Of a DNA stretch of 64,000 nucleotides, positions 1 through 9,480 are shown piece by piece. Where the stretch lies: contig CAZDZL010000014.1 of NCBI GenBank assembly GCA_964509885.1, positions 11,119 to 75,118 of the forward strand. Reading direction: 5' to 3'. Both the position numbers and the translations under genes were made by a program. Source of the DNA: Palsa-1447 sp964509885 (GTDB lineage: Bacteria > Verrucomicrobiota > Verrucomicrobiia > Opitutales > Opitutaceae). The notes beneath the pieces were generated by a model, which was given only the letters and a program-made list of their open reading frames with translations, searched no databases and was not told where the DNA came from. Each line of letters opens with the position of its first letter. Position 1 is the stretch's first letter.

Positions 1-818
1 AGCAGGTGGGTCGCGTACGAGTGCCTCAGCTTGTGCGGCGTCAGGTCGGGCGGCAGCCCCGCGAGCGCGAGGTGGCGCTTCAGCATGAGCTGGACGGCGC
101 GCACGCTCATCCGGCCCCCGCCCGGGTTCGTGAGGACGGGATCGGCGCGGCCCGCTCCCGGGGCGAACTCGTCCCGGAACCGCGCGAGGACCGCGCACGC
201 GGTCTTGCCGAGGGGGCAGACGCGCTGCTTGCGGCCCTTGCCCGTCACGCGCGCGACGCCCTCGCCGAGCTCGACGTCCCCGTGGTTGAGCCCCACCAGC
301 TCGCTCACGCGAAGGCCCGCCCCGTAGAGGAGCTCCATCGCGAGCCTGTCGCGCCACGCCGTGAAGGCGTCGCAGCCCCCGGCCTTCAGCAGGCGCTCGG
401 GGCTCGCCAGGAGGGTGCGCGCCTGCTCCTCCGTGAGGAACTGCGGCAGGCGCTTCTCGAGCTTGGGCAGTGGGGCGCCGGCGAAGGGGTTCCGCTTGAG
501 GCGGCCCTCCCTCATCCAGTAGCGGAAGAGCGCCCTCAGGCCGGACACGTGGTTGTGGAGCGTGCGCCGCCCGTAGCGGCGCTGCGCCTCGATCACGAAG
601 TCGCGCACCTCGCGGGGGCCCAGGGCGTCCATCCCCTTCCTCCAGAGTCCCGCCGCCGCCATCCACCTGTAGAAGTCCTCGAACGCAGCGCGGTAGTTGC
701 GCACCGTGTAGGCCGAGCACCGGCGCTCGCGCAGCAGGTGGCCGCCGAACGGCGCCCACCAGGTGGCGACGACCTCCTCAGGCGGTGGCTCGCGCTTCCC
801 GGGCTTGTCCTTCGGCAT
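1..818 (-). CDS. Tyrosine recombinase XerC/XerD, 3' end cut by window edge
   Basis: Site-specific tyrosine recombinase of the Xer group, which resolves chromosome dimers at dif; an integrase of similar architecture cannot be excluded. About 272 residues are visible, starting MPKDKPGKRE. An N-terminal SAM-like core-binding domain (YTVRNYRAAFEDFYRWM, then HNHVSGLRALFRYW) is followed by the catalytic domain. The catalytic arginine lies in GAGLRVSELVGL, the beta-hairpin lysine in TGKGRKQR, and the H-x-x-R box in HKLRHSYATHL at the very edge. The second histidine and the nucleophilic tyrosine lie beyond position 1. The ATG at 816-818 lies inside the end of mazG, a 41-bp overlap that implies co-transcription. 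XerC and XerD cannot be told apart from this fragment. Confidence 0.9.
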   Translation of the reverse strand, partial: MPKDKPGKREPPPEEVVATWWAPFGGHLLRERRCSAYTVRNYRAAFEDFYRWMAAAGLWRKGMDALGPREVRDFVIEAQRRYGRRTLHNHVSGLRALFRYWMREGRLKRNPFAGAPLPKLEKRLPQFLTEEQARTLLASPERLLKAGGCDAFTAWRDRLAMELLYGAGLRVSELVGLNHGDVELGEGVARVTGKGRKQRVCPLGKTACAVLARFRDEFAPGAGRADPVLTNPGGGRMSVRAVQLMLKRHLALAGLPPDLTPHKLRHSYATHL

Positions 819-1455
819 GGCGCATGAGCCCGTCCGCGTGCCGGCGAAGCGAGCCCTCGGGGTCGAGGCCCCTCGACTGGGCCGCGGCGGCGATCTCAAA
901 GAGGGTCCGCCCCAGGGTCTCGGCGTCCATCCCGTCCGCCAGCCGCTGCACCGCGGCAGCGTCGGCGCCCGACCCGGCGACGAGCCCCTTCTTCACCACC
1001 TGCTTCCAGACGGATTCCGCGTACATGAGCGCGGGCAGGCGCGGCGGCAGCTCCTTGAAGGTCGGCGCCGGGGCGTGGCCCTGGGCCTTCTTCTCCCGGG
1101 CCTTGATCTCCTCCCACTGGGTCAGCACCTGCTCGGAGGTCTCGAGCCTCCCCTCGCCGAAGACGTGCGGGTGGCGGCGGACCAGCTTCTCGTTCACCTC
1201 GCGGGCGACCGCCTCGAGGTCGAAGTGCCCCGCCTCCTCGGCCAGCTGCGCGTGGAAGATCACCTGGATCAGCACGTCGCCGAGCTCCTCGCGCATGTGG
1301 GGCAGGTCGAGGCGGTCGATCGTGTCGAGGAGCTCGCTGCACTCGTCGATGAGGCAGCGCGCCAGGCTCTGGTGGGTCTGCTCCTGGTCCCAGGGGCAGC
1401 CGCCCGGGCCCCTCAGCCGCGCAATGGTCCCGCGCAGTTCGTCGATGGCGCTCAT
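778..1455 (-). CDS. mazG: Nucleoside triphosphate pyrophosphohydrolase MazG
   Basis: Hydrolyses (d)NTPs to NMP and PPi, a housekeeping role in nucleotide pool sanitation. The protein has 225 residues starting MSAIDELRGTIARLRG. The hallmark GGCPWDQEQTHQSL, the EE-x-x-E-type metal site in IDECSELLDTID and REELGDVLIQVIFHA, and HPHVFG are all present, repeated in weaker form in the second half as in two-domain MazG proteins. An in-frame extension upstream of this ATG runs into trpC and looks non-coding. It is divergent from trpC (76 bp apart) and overlaps the Xer recombinase downstream. Confidence 0.93.
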   Translation of the reverse strand: MSAIDELRGTIARLRGPGGCPWDQEQTHQSLARCLIDECSELLDTIDRLDLPHMREELGDVLIQVIFHAQLAEEAGHFDLEAVAREVNEKLVRRHPHVFGEGRLETSEQVLTQWEEIKAREKKAQGHAPAPTFKELPPRLPALMYAESVWKQVVKKGLVAGSGADAAAVQRLADGMDAETLGRTLFEIAAAAQSRGLDPEGSLRRHADGLMRHAEGQAREARATA

Positions 1456-1531
1456 GGCCGGGAGGATGGGCCCCTTTGGAGGGCCAAGACAAGGGATTCT
1501 GGTCTGGTTTTCGCGCGCCGGGTGATGTTTC

Positions 1532-2341
1532 GTGGGAGGCGTGCAGGACAAGCTCACGGAAATCATGGAGTGGAAGCGCCGGGAGATCGCCCCGAGGATC
1601 CGGGACGTCCCCGAGAGGGAGCTTTCGCGCCTCGACGCGTCGCTCCCGAGGCCCCCCTCGTTCGCGGCGGCGCTGGAGCGTGCCGACGGGCGGCTCGCGG
1701 TCATCGCCGAGATCAAGCGGCGGTCGCCGTCGGCCGGGGAGATCGCCGCGGGCGCCTCGGCGGTCGACCAGGCGGGCGTCTACCTGGCGGCGGGCGCCGA
1801 CGCCCTCTCGGTCCTGACCGACGCGAAGTACTTCGGGGGGTCGCTGGACGACCTGCGCGGCGTGACCGCGGGCTTCAGGGCCTCGGGCCGGGGCCTGCCC
1901 TGCCTGAGGAAGGACTTCATGGTGCACCCGGTCCAGGTGCTCGAGGCCCGCGAGGCCGGCGCGAGCGCGATCCTCATCATCGTGCGGGCCCTGGATGACG
2001 CCGAGATCGCGGCCCTTCACGGCGCGGCGGGGGCCGCGGGGCTGGACGCGCTCTTCGAGGTGCACGAGGAGGGCGAGATCGCGCGCGCCGCGGCGCACGG
2101 CGCCCGGCTGATCGGGGTCAACAACCGCGACCTCGCGGTCTTCACGACCGACCTGGCGCTCAGCGAGCGCCTGTTCGCGCGGTTCCCGGCGGGCGCCGTC
2201 GCGGTGAGCGAGAGCGGGATCAGCACGGCTGCGGACGCGGGCCGGGTCCGGCGGGCCGGCGCGCGCGCCGTCCTCGTGGGCGAGGCCCTCATGCGCTCCC
2301 CGGACCCGGCCGCGCTCATCGCCTCGTTCCGCTCCGCCTAG
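1532..2341 (+). CDS. trpC: Indole-3-glycerol phosphate synthase
   Basis: Ring closure of CdRP to indole-3-glycerol phosphate in tryptophan synthesis; a cytosolic TIM barrel of about 269 residues, normal for monofunctional TrpC. Diagnostic segments are IAEIKRRSPSAG (catalytic Lys after beta-1), CLRKDFMV, FEVHEEGE, GVNNRDL, and SESGI for phosphate binding near the C-terminus. The start is uncertain: the GTG at 1532 gives the full N-terminus but has no good ribosome binding site. rsmA follows after 12 bp. The partner enzyme trpF is about 50 kb away at 52602, so the trp genes are dispersed. Confidence 0.95.
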   Translation: MGGVQDKLTEIMEWKRREIAPRIRDVPERELSRLDASLPRPPSFAAALERADGRLAVIAEIKRRSPSAGEIAAGASAVDQAGVYLAAGADALSVLTDAKYFGGSLDDLRGVTAGFRASGRGLPCLRKDFMVHPVQVLEAREAGASAILIIVRALDDAEIAALHGAAGAAGLDALFEVHEEGEIARAAAHGARLIGVNNRDLAVFTTDLALSERLFARFPAGAVAVSESGISTAADAGRVRRAGARAVLVGEALMRSPDPAALIASFRSA

Positions 2342-2353
2342 CGCGGCCGACCG

Positions 2354-3196
2354 ATGGCCCTCACCCCGACCGAGACACGCGGCCTGCTCGCGCAGCTCGG
2401 GCACGCCCCGAAGCGCTTCCTCGGGCAGAACTTCCTCGTGGACGGCAACATCGTGCGCAAGTCGCTCGAGCTGGCCGAGGTCGCCCGCGGCGACGCCGTT
2501 GTGGAGATCGGCCCGGGGCTTGGCACCCTGACCGGCGCCCTCCTCGAGGCCGGCGCCGAGGTCTGGGCGGTGGAGACGGACCGCACGCTCCACGCGCACC
2601 TGGAGGCGGGGCTGGCGGCGCGGTTCCCGGGGACGCTCCACCTCGCCGAGGGGGACGCCGTCGAGCTGCCGCTCGCGGGGATCCCCGGCGACCGGGCCCG
2701 GGAGTGCAAGGTGGTGGCCAACCTGCCCTACGCGATCTCGACGCCGTGGATGGACGCCGTCCTCTCGGGGCCCCTTCCGTCGCGCATGGTCCTCATGCTC
2801 CAGCGCGAGGCGGCCGACCGCTACGGCGCCTCGCCCGGCACGAAGAGCTTCGGGGCCATCTCGATCTTCCTGCAGGCGGCCTATGACTTCGCGCCGGGCC
2901 ACCGCGTCAGCGCGGCATGCTTCCACCCGAGGCCCGACGTGGACTCCACGCTCCTCAACCTGGCGAGGAAGGCGCAGCCGTTCGTGTTCAGCCCGGGGGA
3001 TAAGGCGCTGATCCGCAGGTGCTTTCAGCAGCGCCGCAAGCAGATCGGCGCCGTGATCCGGGAGGTCATTCCGGACCGCGAGGCCAAATGGCGGGAACTT
3101 CTGGGGTCCGAAGGATTTCTATCCACCGTGCGGGCCGAGGCCCTGCCTGTCGCGCTATGGATCAAGCTTGTGTCCGCGCGCCCAGGCGCGGCTTGA
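2354..3196 (+). CDS. rsmA: 16S rRNA dimethyladenosine transferase RsmA/KsgA
   Basis: SAM-dependent enzyme that dimethylates the two adjacent adenines in the 3' terminal hairpin of 16S rRNA during 30S maturation. It has 280 residues. PKRFLGQNFLVD at the N-terminus, the SAM loop VEIGPGLGTLT, and the catalytic NLPY in VVANLPYAIST are clear; CFHPRPDVDS marks the C-terminal part. It lies 12 bp after trpC on the same strand and is probably co-transcribed with it. Confidence 0.95.
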   Translation: MALTPTETRGLLAQLGHAPKRFLGQNFLVDGNIVRKSLELAEVARGDAVVEIGPGLGTLTGALLEAGAEVWAVETDRTLHAHLEAGLAARFPGTLHLAEGDAVELPLAGIPGDRARECKVVANLPYAISTPWMDAVLSGPLPSRMVLMLQREAADRYGASPGTKSFGAISIFLQAAYDFAPGHRVSAACFHPRPDVDSTLLNLARKAQPFVFSPGDKALIRRCFQQRRKQIGAVIREVIPDREAKWRELLGSEGFLSTVRAEALPVALWIKLVSARPGAA

Positions 3197-3237
3197 GTCG
3201 CAAGGCCCGCTTATCCAACCTCAAGAGGAACCTGAAG

Positions 3238-3939
3238 ATGCTCAGAGCCCTATCCCTAGTCGCGCTGGCCGCCGCGGTCCTTCCAGCCCGCGCCGAGGAC
3301 GCGTCCAAGGCGCTTGCCGGCAGCGTGGAGGGGAGCACCTACGTGTCCCCCACGGGAGCCTTCAGGATGGAGATCCCGGTCCTGCCCTCGCTCGGGGGCG
3401 AGGTCCACGACACGAGCACCGTGGTCACCTTCAGGGACGGCTTCGGGCTGCAGGTGAGCGTGGGCGCGTTCGTCCACGACGCCACCCAGCGCTGGGAGCT
3501 CTCGACGCGGGGCATCAAGGACTACCTGATTCACTTCTTCGGCACCTACGTGCTCGCGGACTTCAAGCGCTTCTGCCCGGAGACCACGCTCGAGAGCGCC
3601 GGGTTCTCGGCCGACTTCGAGGACGGGGCGCTCTTCACCTACATCCTGATGCCCGGCGGCTCCATGTTCTCCCCGCCGCAGGTCTTCGGCGCGGCGGCCT
3701 CCGCGCCGCCCGTGGCGAAGCGCGGCAACCTCGTGTTCGTGAAGTACGGGTACACGTACGTGATCAGCACCGAGCTCTCCGAGCGGGTGACCGAGGGCTC
3801 GCGCTACGCAAAGACCCCCGAGGAGGAGGACCTGATCCTGAGAAACCGGCTGGCCGACGTCGTGAAGAAGATGGAGTTCACGAGGCCCGCACCCGCCAGG
3901 GCCGCGGACGCGGCCCCGGCGACCCCTAAATCACCATGA
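3238..3939 (+). CDS. Secreted protein of unknown function
   Basis: 233 residues. The ATG at 3238 is preceded by AAGAGGA, and the protein begins with a Sec signal peptide (MLRALSLVALAAAVLPARA, cleavage likely after ARA), so it is probably periplasmic. The mature part is a mixed alpha/beta domain with segments such as YVSPTGAFRMEIPVLP and GFGLQVSVGAF, and a low-complexity Ala/Pro tail. I do not recognise a family with certainty. Its TGA overlaps the ATG of the next gene (ATGA at 3936-3939), so the two are translationally coupled. A longer in-frame upstream start at 3019 overlaps rsmA and is rejected. Confidence 0.7.
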   Translation: MLRALSLVALAAAVLPARAEDASKALAGSVEGSTYVSPTGAFRMEIPVLPSLGGEVHDTSTVVTFRDGFGLQVSVGAFVHDATQRWELSTRGIKDYLIHFFGTYVLADFKRFCPETTLESAGFSADFEDGALFTYILMPGGSMFSPPQVFGAAASAPPVAKRGNLVFVKYGYTYVISTELSERVTEGSRYAKTPEEEDLILRNRLADVVKKMEFTRPAPARAADAAPATPKSP

Positions 3940-4184
3940 CACTCCTCAGCTTCATCGAGTTCCTGATCATCGGCGGCGTCGCGGGCTGGATAGCCGGCCT
4001 GATCACGAAGGGCAGCGGCTTCGGCGTCGGCGGCAACATCCTGGTCGGCATCGTCGGGGCCTTCCTGGGCGGCCTCTGCTTCGGGCTCCTCGGGATCGTG
4101 GCCTTCGGCCTCATCGGCCGGCTGATCTTCGCGGTGCTGGGCGCGCTTCTCTTTATCTGGCTCCTCGGCAAGATGAGGAAATAG
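3936..4184 (+). CDS. GlsB/YeaQ/YmgE family small membrane protein
   Basis: 82-residue integral membrane protein of the transglycosylase-associated family. The family signature is visible: GGVAGWIAGLITKGSGFGVGGNILVGIVGA, written here only as a description of residues 13-42, with three hydrophobic helices and a basic C-terminus (GKMRK). Members are stress-induced in several bacteria, but the molecular function is not established. It is translationally coupled to the secreted protein upstream and converges on icd with a 27-bp gap. Confidence 0.88.
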   Translation: MTLLSFIEFLIIGGVAGWIAGLITKGSGFGVGGNILVGIVGAFLGGLCFGLLGIVAFGLIGRLIFAVLGALLFIWLLGKMRK

Positions 4185-4211
4185 GGCGCGCCCCGGCACC
4201 CGGGCCCGCGC

Positions 4212-5528
<1,317 letters not shown>

Positions 5529-5559
5529 GGTTGAAATCCTATCTGGGTTTGCCGCCGCC

Positions 5560-6765
5560 TCAAGCCTTGAGGCCCCGGCAGAAGGCCGCGAGCCTCGCGA
5601 GCCCCTTCGTGATGACCTCGTCGCTCGTGGCGTAGCTCATGCGCAGGTAGCCCTCGGCGCCGAAGGCGAGTCCCGGGACGGCCGCGACCTTCTCGGTCTC
5701 GAGGAGCCTCTCGCAGAACTCGACCGAGCCCAGGCCGAAGCTCGAGACGTTGGGGAACAGGTAGAAGGCGCCCTGCGCGAGCACGCAGGAGACGCCGGGG
5801 ATGGCCGAGAGCCCGCGGTGCAGCAGGAGCCGGCGCCTGTCGAAGGCCACCAGCATCTTCTCGAGGGAGGCCCGGGTCTTCTCGGTCTCCCTGAGGGCGG
5901 CGAGGGCCCCGTACTGGGCGAAGGCGGTCGCGTTTGACGCCGTCTGGCCCTGGATCTCAGCCACCGCCTTGGCGATCGGCGCCGGGGCGACGAGCATCCC
6001 CAGCCTCCACCCGGTCATGGAGTAGGTCTTGGAGAAGCCCGAGACGACGATCGTCCTGGCCTCGGCCTCGGGGCTGAGCGTCGCGAGGCACGTGGGGCTC
6101 AGCCCGTCGTAGACCAGCTTCTCGTACATCTCGTCCGAGAGGACGTAGAGGTTGTGGCGCACCGCCGCCTCCATGAGCGCGGCGAGCTCCTGGCGCGTGT
6201 AGACGACGCCCGTCGGGTTGCAGGGGGAGTTGAGGACGAGGAGCCGCGTCCTCGGCGTGACGGCGGCGGAAAGCCTCTCCGGCGTGAGCTTGAAGCCCGT
6301 CTTGTCCGTGCAGAGGACGGGCACGGGGACGCCGCCGGCAAGCTTCACCATCTCGGGGTAGCTCACCCAGTAGGGCGCCGGGATGATGACCTCGTCGCCG
6401 GGCGAGCAGGTCGCCATGATGGCCAGGTAGCACGAGAACTTGCCGCCGGGGCTGACGACCACCTGCCCGGGCGCCACCTTGAGCCCGTATGAGGACGCGT
6501 ACGACTCGGCGATCGCCTTGCGAAGCTCCTCGATCCCCGCCGTCGCCACGTACTTGGTCTTGCCGGACTGCAGCGCGGCGATGCACGCGTCCTTGATGTG
6601 CTGCGGCGTGTCAAAGTCCGGCTCCCCGGCCGCGAAGCTGCAGACGTCGGCGCCCGCGGCCGCCATGGCCTTCGCCTTCGCGTCGACGGCGAGCGTCGGC
6701 GAGGGGGCGATGTTGCGGGCCCAGTTGGAGAGCGGTGGCAGGGGGGAGGAGGGCATCGGGGGCAA
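5560..6765 (-). CDS. Pyridoxal-phosphate aminotransferase, aspartate aminotransferase type (class I)
   Basis: 401 residues, fold type I, most like the subgroup Ib aspartate/prephenate aminotransferases. The Schiff-base lysine is in SGFSKTYSMTGWRLG, NSPCNPTG contains the Asn that contacts PLP, YEKLVYDG supplies the tyrosine region, and the C-terminal arginine is in YLRMSYA. The likely reaction is oxaloacetate plus glutamate to aspartate plus 2-oxoglutarate, which fits its position directly upstream of icd. Substrate specificity cannot be read from the sequence. A second, different class I aminotransferase lies at 12543. Confidence 0.9.
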   Translation of the reverse strand: MPPMPSSPLPPLSNWARNIAPSPTLAVDAKAKAMAAAGADVCSFAAGEPDFDTPQHIKDACIAALQSGKTKYVATAGIEELRKAIAESYASSYGLKVAPGQVVVSPGGKFSCYLAIMATCSPGDEVIIPAPYWVSYPEMVKLAGGVPVPVLCTDKTGFKLTPERLSAAVTPRTRLLVLNSPCNPTGVVYTRQELAALMEAAVRHNLYVLSDEMYEKLVYDGLSPTCLATLSPEAEARTIVVSGFSKTYSMTGWRLGMLVAPAPIAKAVAEIQGQTASNATAFAQYGALAALRETEKTRASLEKMLVAFDRRRLLLHRGLSAIPGVSCVLAQGAFYLFPNVSSFGLGSVEFCERLLETEKVAAVPGLAFGAEGYLRMSYATSDEVITKGLARLAAFCRGLKA

Positions 6766-6852
6766 AGGGTCCCATCAAAAGGACGCAAGGGCCCGGAACG
6801 CAAGAGGGGAGCTTCCCAATCTTCTGGGGGACCGGTGTCCCCTCTCCCGCTC

Positions 6853-7161
6853 TCAGCGGGACTTGGGTTTCCTGGCCGGCAGGGCCTCGAGCGCGAACCG
6901 CAGGAGCTCGCCGACGCTCGCGTCCTTCTTCTTCGCGTAGCGCCTGAGCATCGCGCGCTGGTTCGAGCCGAGGCGCACCGACACCTGGCGGTGCGGGTCG
7001 CGCTCCGGCCTGCAGCCCTCGAAGTCGAACTTGTCGATCGCGAGGCGGACCACCTCGCTCGCCGTTTTGAGTCCGTACTTGCGCCTGTGGCTCTCGATCT
7101 TCGCGATCAGGGAGATCGGCAGATCGAACGTTAGCGGAGCCGATGCTGAACGTGTGGCCAT
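6853..7161 (-). CDS. Small protein with two ribbon-helix-helix-like segments
   Basis: 102 residues from the ATG at 7161 (MATRSASAPLTFDLP); longer starts at 7188 or 7218 are possible. Two halves have the same strand-helix-helix layout: LTFDLPISLIAKIESHRRKY...TASEVVRLAIDKF and RQVSVRLGSNQRAMLRRYAKKK...VGELLRFALEAL. This looks like two tandem ribbon-helix-helix units, which would make one chain a DNA-binding pseudo-dimer. It lies 87 bp upstream of the aminotransferase-icd pair and could regulate it or itself. The assignment rests on pattern only. Confidence 0.6.
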   Translation of the reverse strand: MATRSASAPLTFDLPISLIAKIESHRRKYGLKTASEVVRLAIDKFDFEGCRPERDPHRQVSVRLGSNQRAMLRRYAKKKDASVGELLRFALEALPARKPKSR

Positions 7162-7237
7162 GGCTTTTGGTGAACCTGAGCGGGCCATGAGCAGGCACGC
7201 GAGACGGCCCCGCCGCAACGAAATTCTTATTATTCCG

Positions 7238-8104
7238 TCACGGCGCGACCCGCATGACCCGCGCCGCGGGCGGCGGCGCGAGGGGCGAACCGAGCCGGTC
7301 CGGATCGAGGCCCGCGGGGGCGGCCGCGACGCCTATCGCCACGGCCGTCAGGCTGAGGCGCGTCTTGTCCCTGGTGGCCTCGTTGCGGACGTCCACGTCC
7401 TTGGGTATCCACCTCTCGCCTACCTTTCTTAGCTCCAGCAGGGACAGGGTCTTGGACACGTGGCCGTCGGTCCCGGTGGCCTCGGACTGCACCAGGGCGT
7501 CGTACTGGCCGTCCAAGTACGCCCGAACGGAGCGGACCGCCGGGTGCCGCGCCGCGAAGTCCGCGGGGGGCGTGAAGACAAAGACGAAGGCCTGCCGCCC
7601 CCGGATCCTCGCGGCGCCCGCGGGCGCGGCGTCGAGCCAGTAGAGGTAGGGCATCGGCAGGATGTCAAAGGCGGTCATCTCCACGCCGGGCACGAGCGGC
7701 GCGAGGACCGCGTCGTCGCCCGGGACGACGGCGCCCGCGCCGTCGCATGTCCAGACCGCGCCGTCGGGCCCGCCCTGCACCAGGAGGCGGTGCGTGAACC
7801 CGCCCTTCCCCACGTCCAGCTCGAACCGGGTGACAGGGCCGCGCGCGTTGCGCCCCCCCCAGAAGCGCCCGTGGAAGACGTGCTCGTCGCCCCGCCGGGG
7901 CATCTGGCGCAGGTCGAACTCGGCGTAGATGGGCTCCGCCCAGATGGAGTCCCGGAAATGGTCCAGAAGGAGGGCGGCCTGGGCCCTGTCGGGGGCCTCC
8001 GCCGCCCGGGCGCCGGTGCCGCGGCCCGCGAGGCAGGCGCAGGCGAGGAGGGCGACGGCCGCCGCGCGGCCCGATCGCAACGACAGCTGGGCCGGGCTCT
8101 TCAA
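7238..8104 (-). CDS. LolA-like outer-membrane lipoprotein-sorting type periplasmic protein
   Basis: About 288 residues if the TTG at 8104 is used (LKSPAQLSL); the in-frame ATG at 8164 would overlap secG by 50 bp, so the start is not settled. A signal peptide is visible (AAAVALLACACLAG...ARAAEAP). The remaining sequence is a half-barrel-like beta protein with FELDVGKGGFTHRLLVQ and PMPYLYWLDA, and a C-terminal SLTAVAIG. This resembles the TP0789/LolA-like family rather than canonical LolA. It is the last gene of the minus-strand run that includes secG, a plausible envelope-trafficking neighbour. Confidence 0.65.
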   Translation of the reverse strand: MKSPAQLSLRSGRAAAVALLACACLAGRGTGARAAEAPDRAQAALLLDHFRDSIWAEPIYAEFDLRQMPRRGDEHVFHGRFWGGRNARGPVTRFELDVGKGGFTHRLLVQGGPDGAVWTCDGAGAVVPGDDAVLAPLVPGVEMTAFDILPMPYLYWLDAAPAGAARIRGRQAFVFVFTPPADFAARHPAVRSVRAYLDGQYDALVQSEATGTDGHVSKTLSLLELRKVGERWIPKDVDVRNEATRDKTRLSLTAVAIGVAAAPAGLDPDRLGSPLAPPPAARVMRVAP

Positions 8105-8111
8105 GAGCCTA

Positions 8112-8483
8112 TCAGGGCTTGGTGGCCGGGGCCGGGGTGGCCGCGGGCGGCGTCGCGGCGCCAACGGGGGCCTTCGCGGGGGCCGCCGACATCGGCACGG
8201 CGATCGTCGGCAGGGCGCCGCCGGTCGCGGCCGAGTGCTTGCCCTCGTAGATGCGGCCGAGATAGAGCGCGAAGCTTAGGACGAAGAACACGATGGAGGC
8301 GTTGATCGTCGCCTTGCTGAGCACGTTGCCCGTGTCCGCCCCGAAGGTGGCCTCGGCCATGCCGCCGCCCATGGCGGCGCCCATCCCGCCGTCGGACTTC
8401 GCCTTCTGGGCGAGCACGAGCAGGATGAGGATGACGGAGGTCAGGAGGAGGACCACGGTGGCGATGTCGAGGAGGATGCTCAT
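8112..8483 (-). CDS. secG: Preprotein translocase subunit SecG
   Basis: 123 residues, two transmembrane helices: LLDIATVVLLLTSVILILLVLAQ, described here as residues 4-26, and a second at about residues 62-79. Between them lies the family signature QKAKSDGGMGAAMGGG (Gly-rich cytosolic loop), followed by FGADTGNVLSKAT. SecG is the non-essential partner of SecYE that assists SecA-driven export. The Ala/Pro-rich tail after residue 85 is longer than in E. coli. It lies between parB (62 bp upstream) and the LolA-like gene. Confidence 0.93.
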   Translation of the reverse strand: MSILLDIATVVLLLTSVILILLVLAQKAKSDGGMGAAMGGGMAEATFGADTGNVLSKATINASIVFFVLSFALYLGRIYEGKHSAATGGALPTIAVPMSAAPAKAPVGAATPPAATPAPATKP

Positions 8484-8545
8484 ATCAGGGAGGGGTCAGC
8501 CAAGCAGACCGGGCCGGGCCTTGTCAACGCCCGGGCGCGGGCCCC

Positions 8546-9463
8546 TCAAAGTGTGTCCGCACGCTCGACGCCGAGCTTCTCCAGGAGCCTCTGGAGGTCC
8601 TCGTTTCCGCGGTACTCTATGACAATGCGGCCCTTCTTGGGGGTGTGCAGGACGGCCACCCGGGCGCCCAGGTGCGACGCGAGCCTCTTCTCGATGCTGT
8701 CCACCGCGGCGGCGTCCCGCGACGCCAGGGGGCGCCTGCGGGCGGCCGGCCTCGCGCCCGGCGCCCTCGCCGACTTGCCGAGCTTCTCGGTGTGGCGGAC
8801 GCTCAGGCCCTCCTCGATCACCCGCCGGGCGAGGACGGAGCGGGTCGCGGGGTCCTCGACCCCCAGGAGGATCTTGGCGTGGCCGACGCTCAGCAGGTCC
8901 TTCGCGATGAAGCCCTGGATCTCGGCGTCCAGGGAGAGCAGGCGAAGCGCGTTGGCCACGGAGGCGCGGCTTTTCCCCACCCGCTCCGCGGCCGTCTCCT
9001 GGGTCAGGTCGAAGTCCCGCACAAGGCTCGCGAAGCCCAGGGCCTCCTCGATCGGGTTGAGCCCCTCCCTCTGCAGGTTCTCAATGAGGCCTATGGAGGC
9101 GGCGGAGGCGTCGCTCGCCTCCACAACCCGGGCGGGGATGGCCTTTATCTTGAGCTGCTGGAAGGCCCGCCAGCGCCGCTCGCCGGCGATCAGCTGGAAC
9201 TTGTCCCCGTGCCTCCGGACCACGATCGGCTGAAGGAGCCCCTCGCTGCGGATGCTCTCGGCGAGCTCCGCGAGCTGCTCGGGCGCGATCTCGCGCCGCG
9301 CCTGGTAGGGGCTCGGCTCGACCAGGTGGACCTGCACCTCAAGGTAGCCCTGCGCGTGGGGGGCCTGGGCGGCGGGGAAGGCGGCCGGCGCCGCGGGCGG
9401 CTTGCCCGCGGAAATGAGGCCGCCTAGGCCGCGGCCCAGTCTGGATTTTTGTGGGGATGCCAT
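8546..9463 (-). CDS. parB: Chromosome-partitioning protein ParB
   Basis: 305 residues from the ATG at 9463 (MASPQKSRLGRGLGGLI, the typical ParB N-terminus). The ParB/sulfiredoxin-like CTPase domain carries VEPSPYQARREI and LIAGERRWRA, followed by the helix-turn-helix region LTQETAAERVGKSRASVANALRLL, and a C-terminal dimerisation domain (KKGRIVIEYRGNEDLQRLLEKL). It binds parS and loads SMC. A GTG at 9484 would add seven residues and create a 4-bp overlap with the LysM gene. No parA lies next to it in this window. Confidence 0.95.
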   Translation of the reverse strand: MASPQKSRLGRGLGGLISAGKPPAAPAAFPAAQAPHAQGYLEVQVHLVEPSPYQARREIAPEQLAELAESIRSEGLLQPIVVRRHGDKFQLIAGERRWRAFQQLKIKAIPARVVEASDASAASIGLIENLQREGLNPIEEALGFASLVRDFDLTQETAAERVGKSRASVANALRLLSLDAEIQGFIAKDLLSVGHAKILLGVEDPATRSVLARRVIEEGLSVRHTEKLGKSARAPGARPAARRRPLASRDAAAVDSIEKRLASHLGARVAVLHTPKKGRIVIEYRGNEDLQRLLEKLGVERADTL

Positions 9464-9480
9464 GGGTGGTGGGGGGCGGG

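Noticed and set aside
896..2926. A long minus-strand frame across trpC and rsmA
   Set aside because: Low-complexity Arg/Gly/Asp-rich translation; the plus strand encodes trpC and rsmA with intact motifs.
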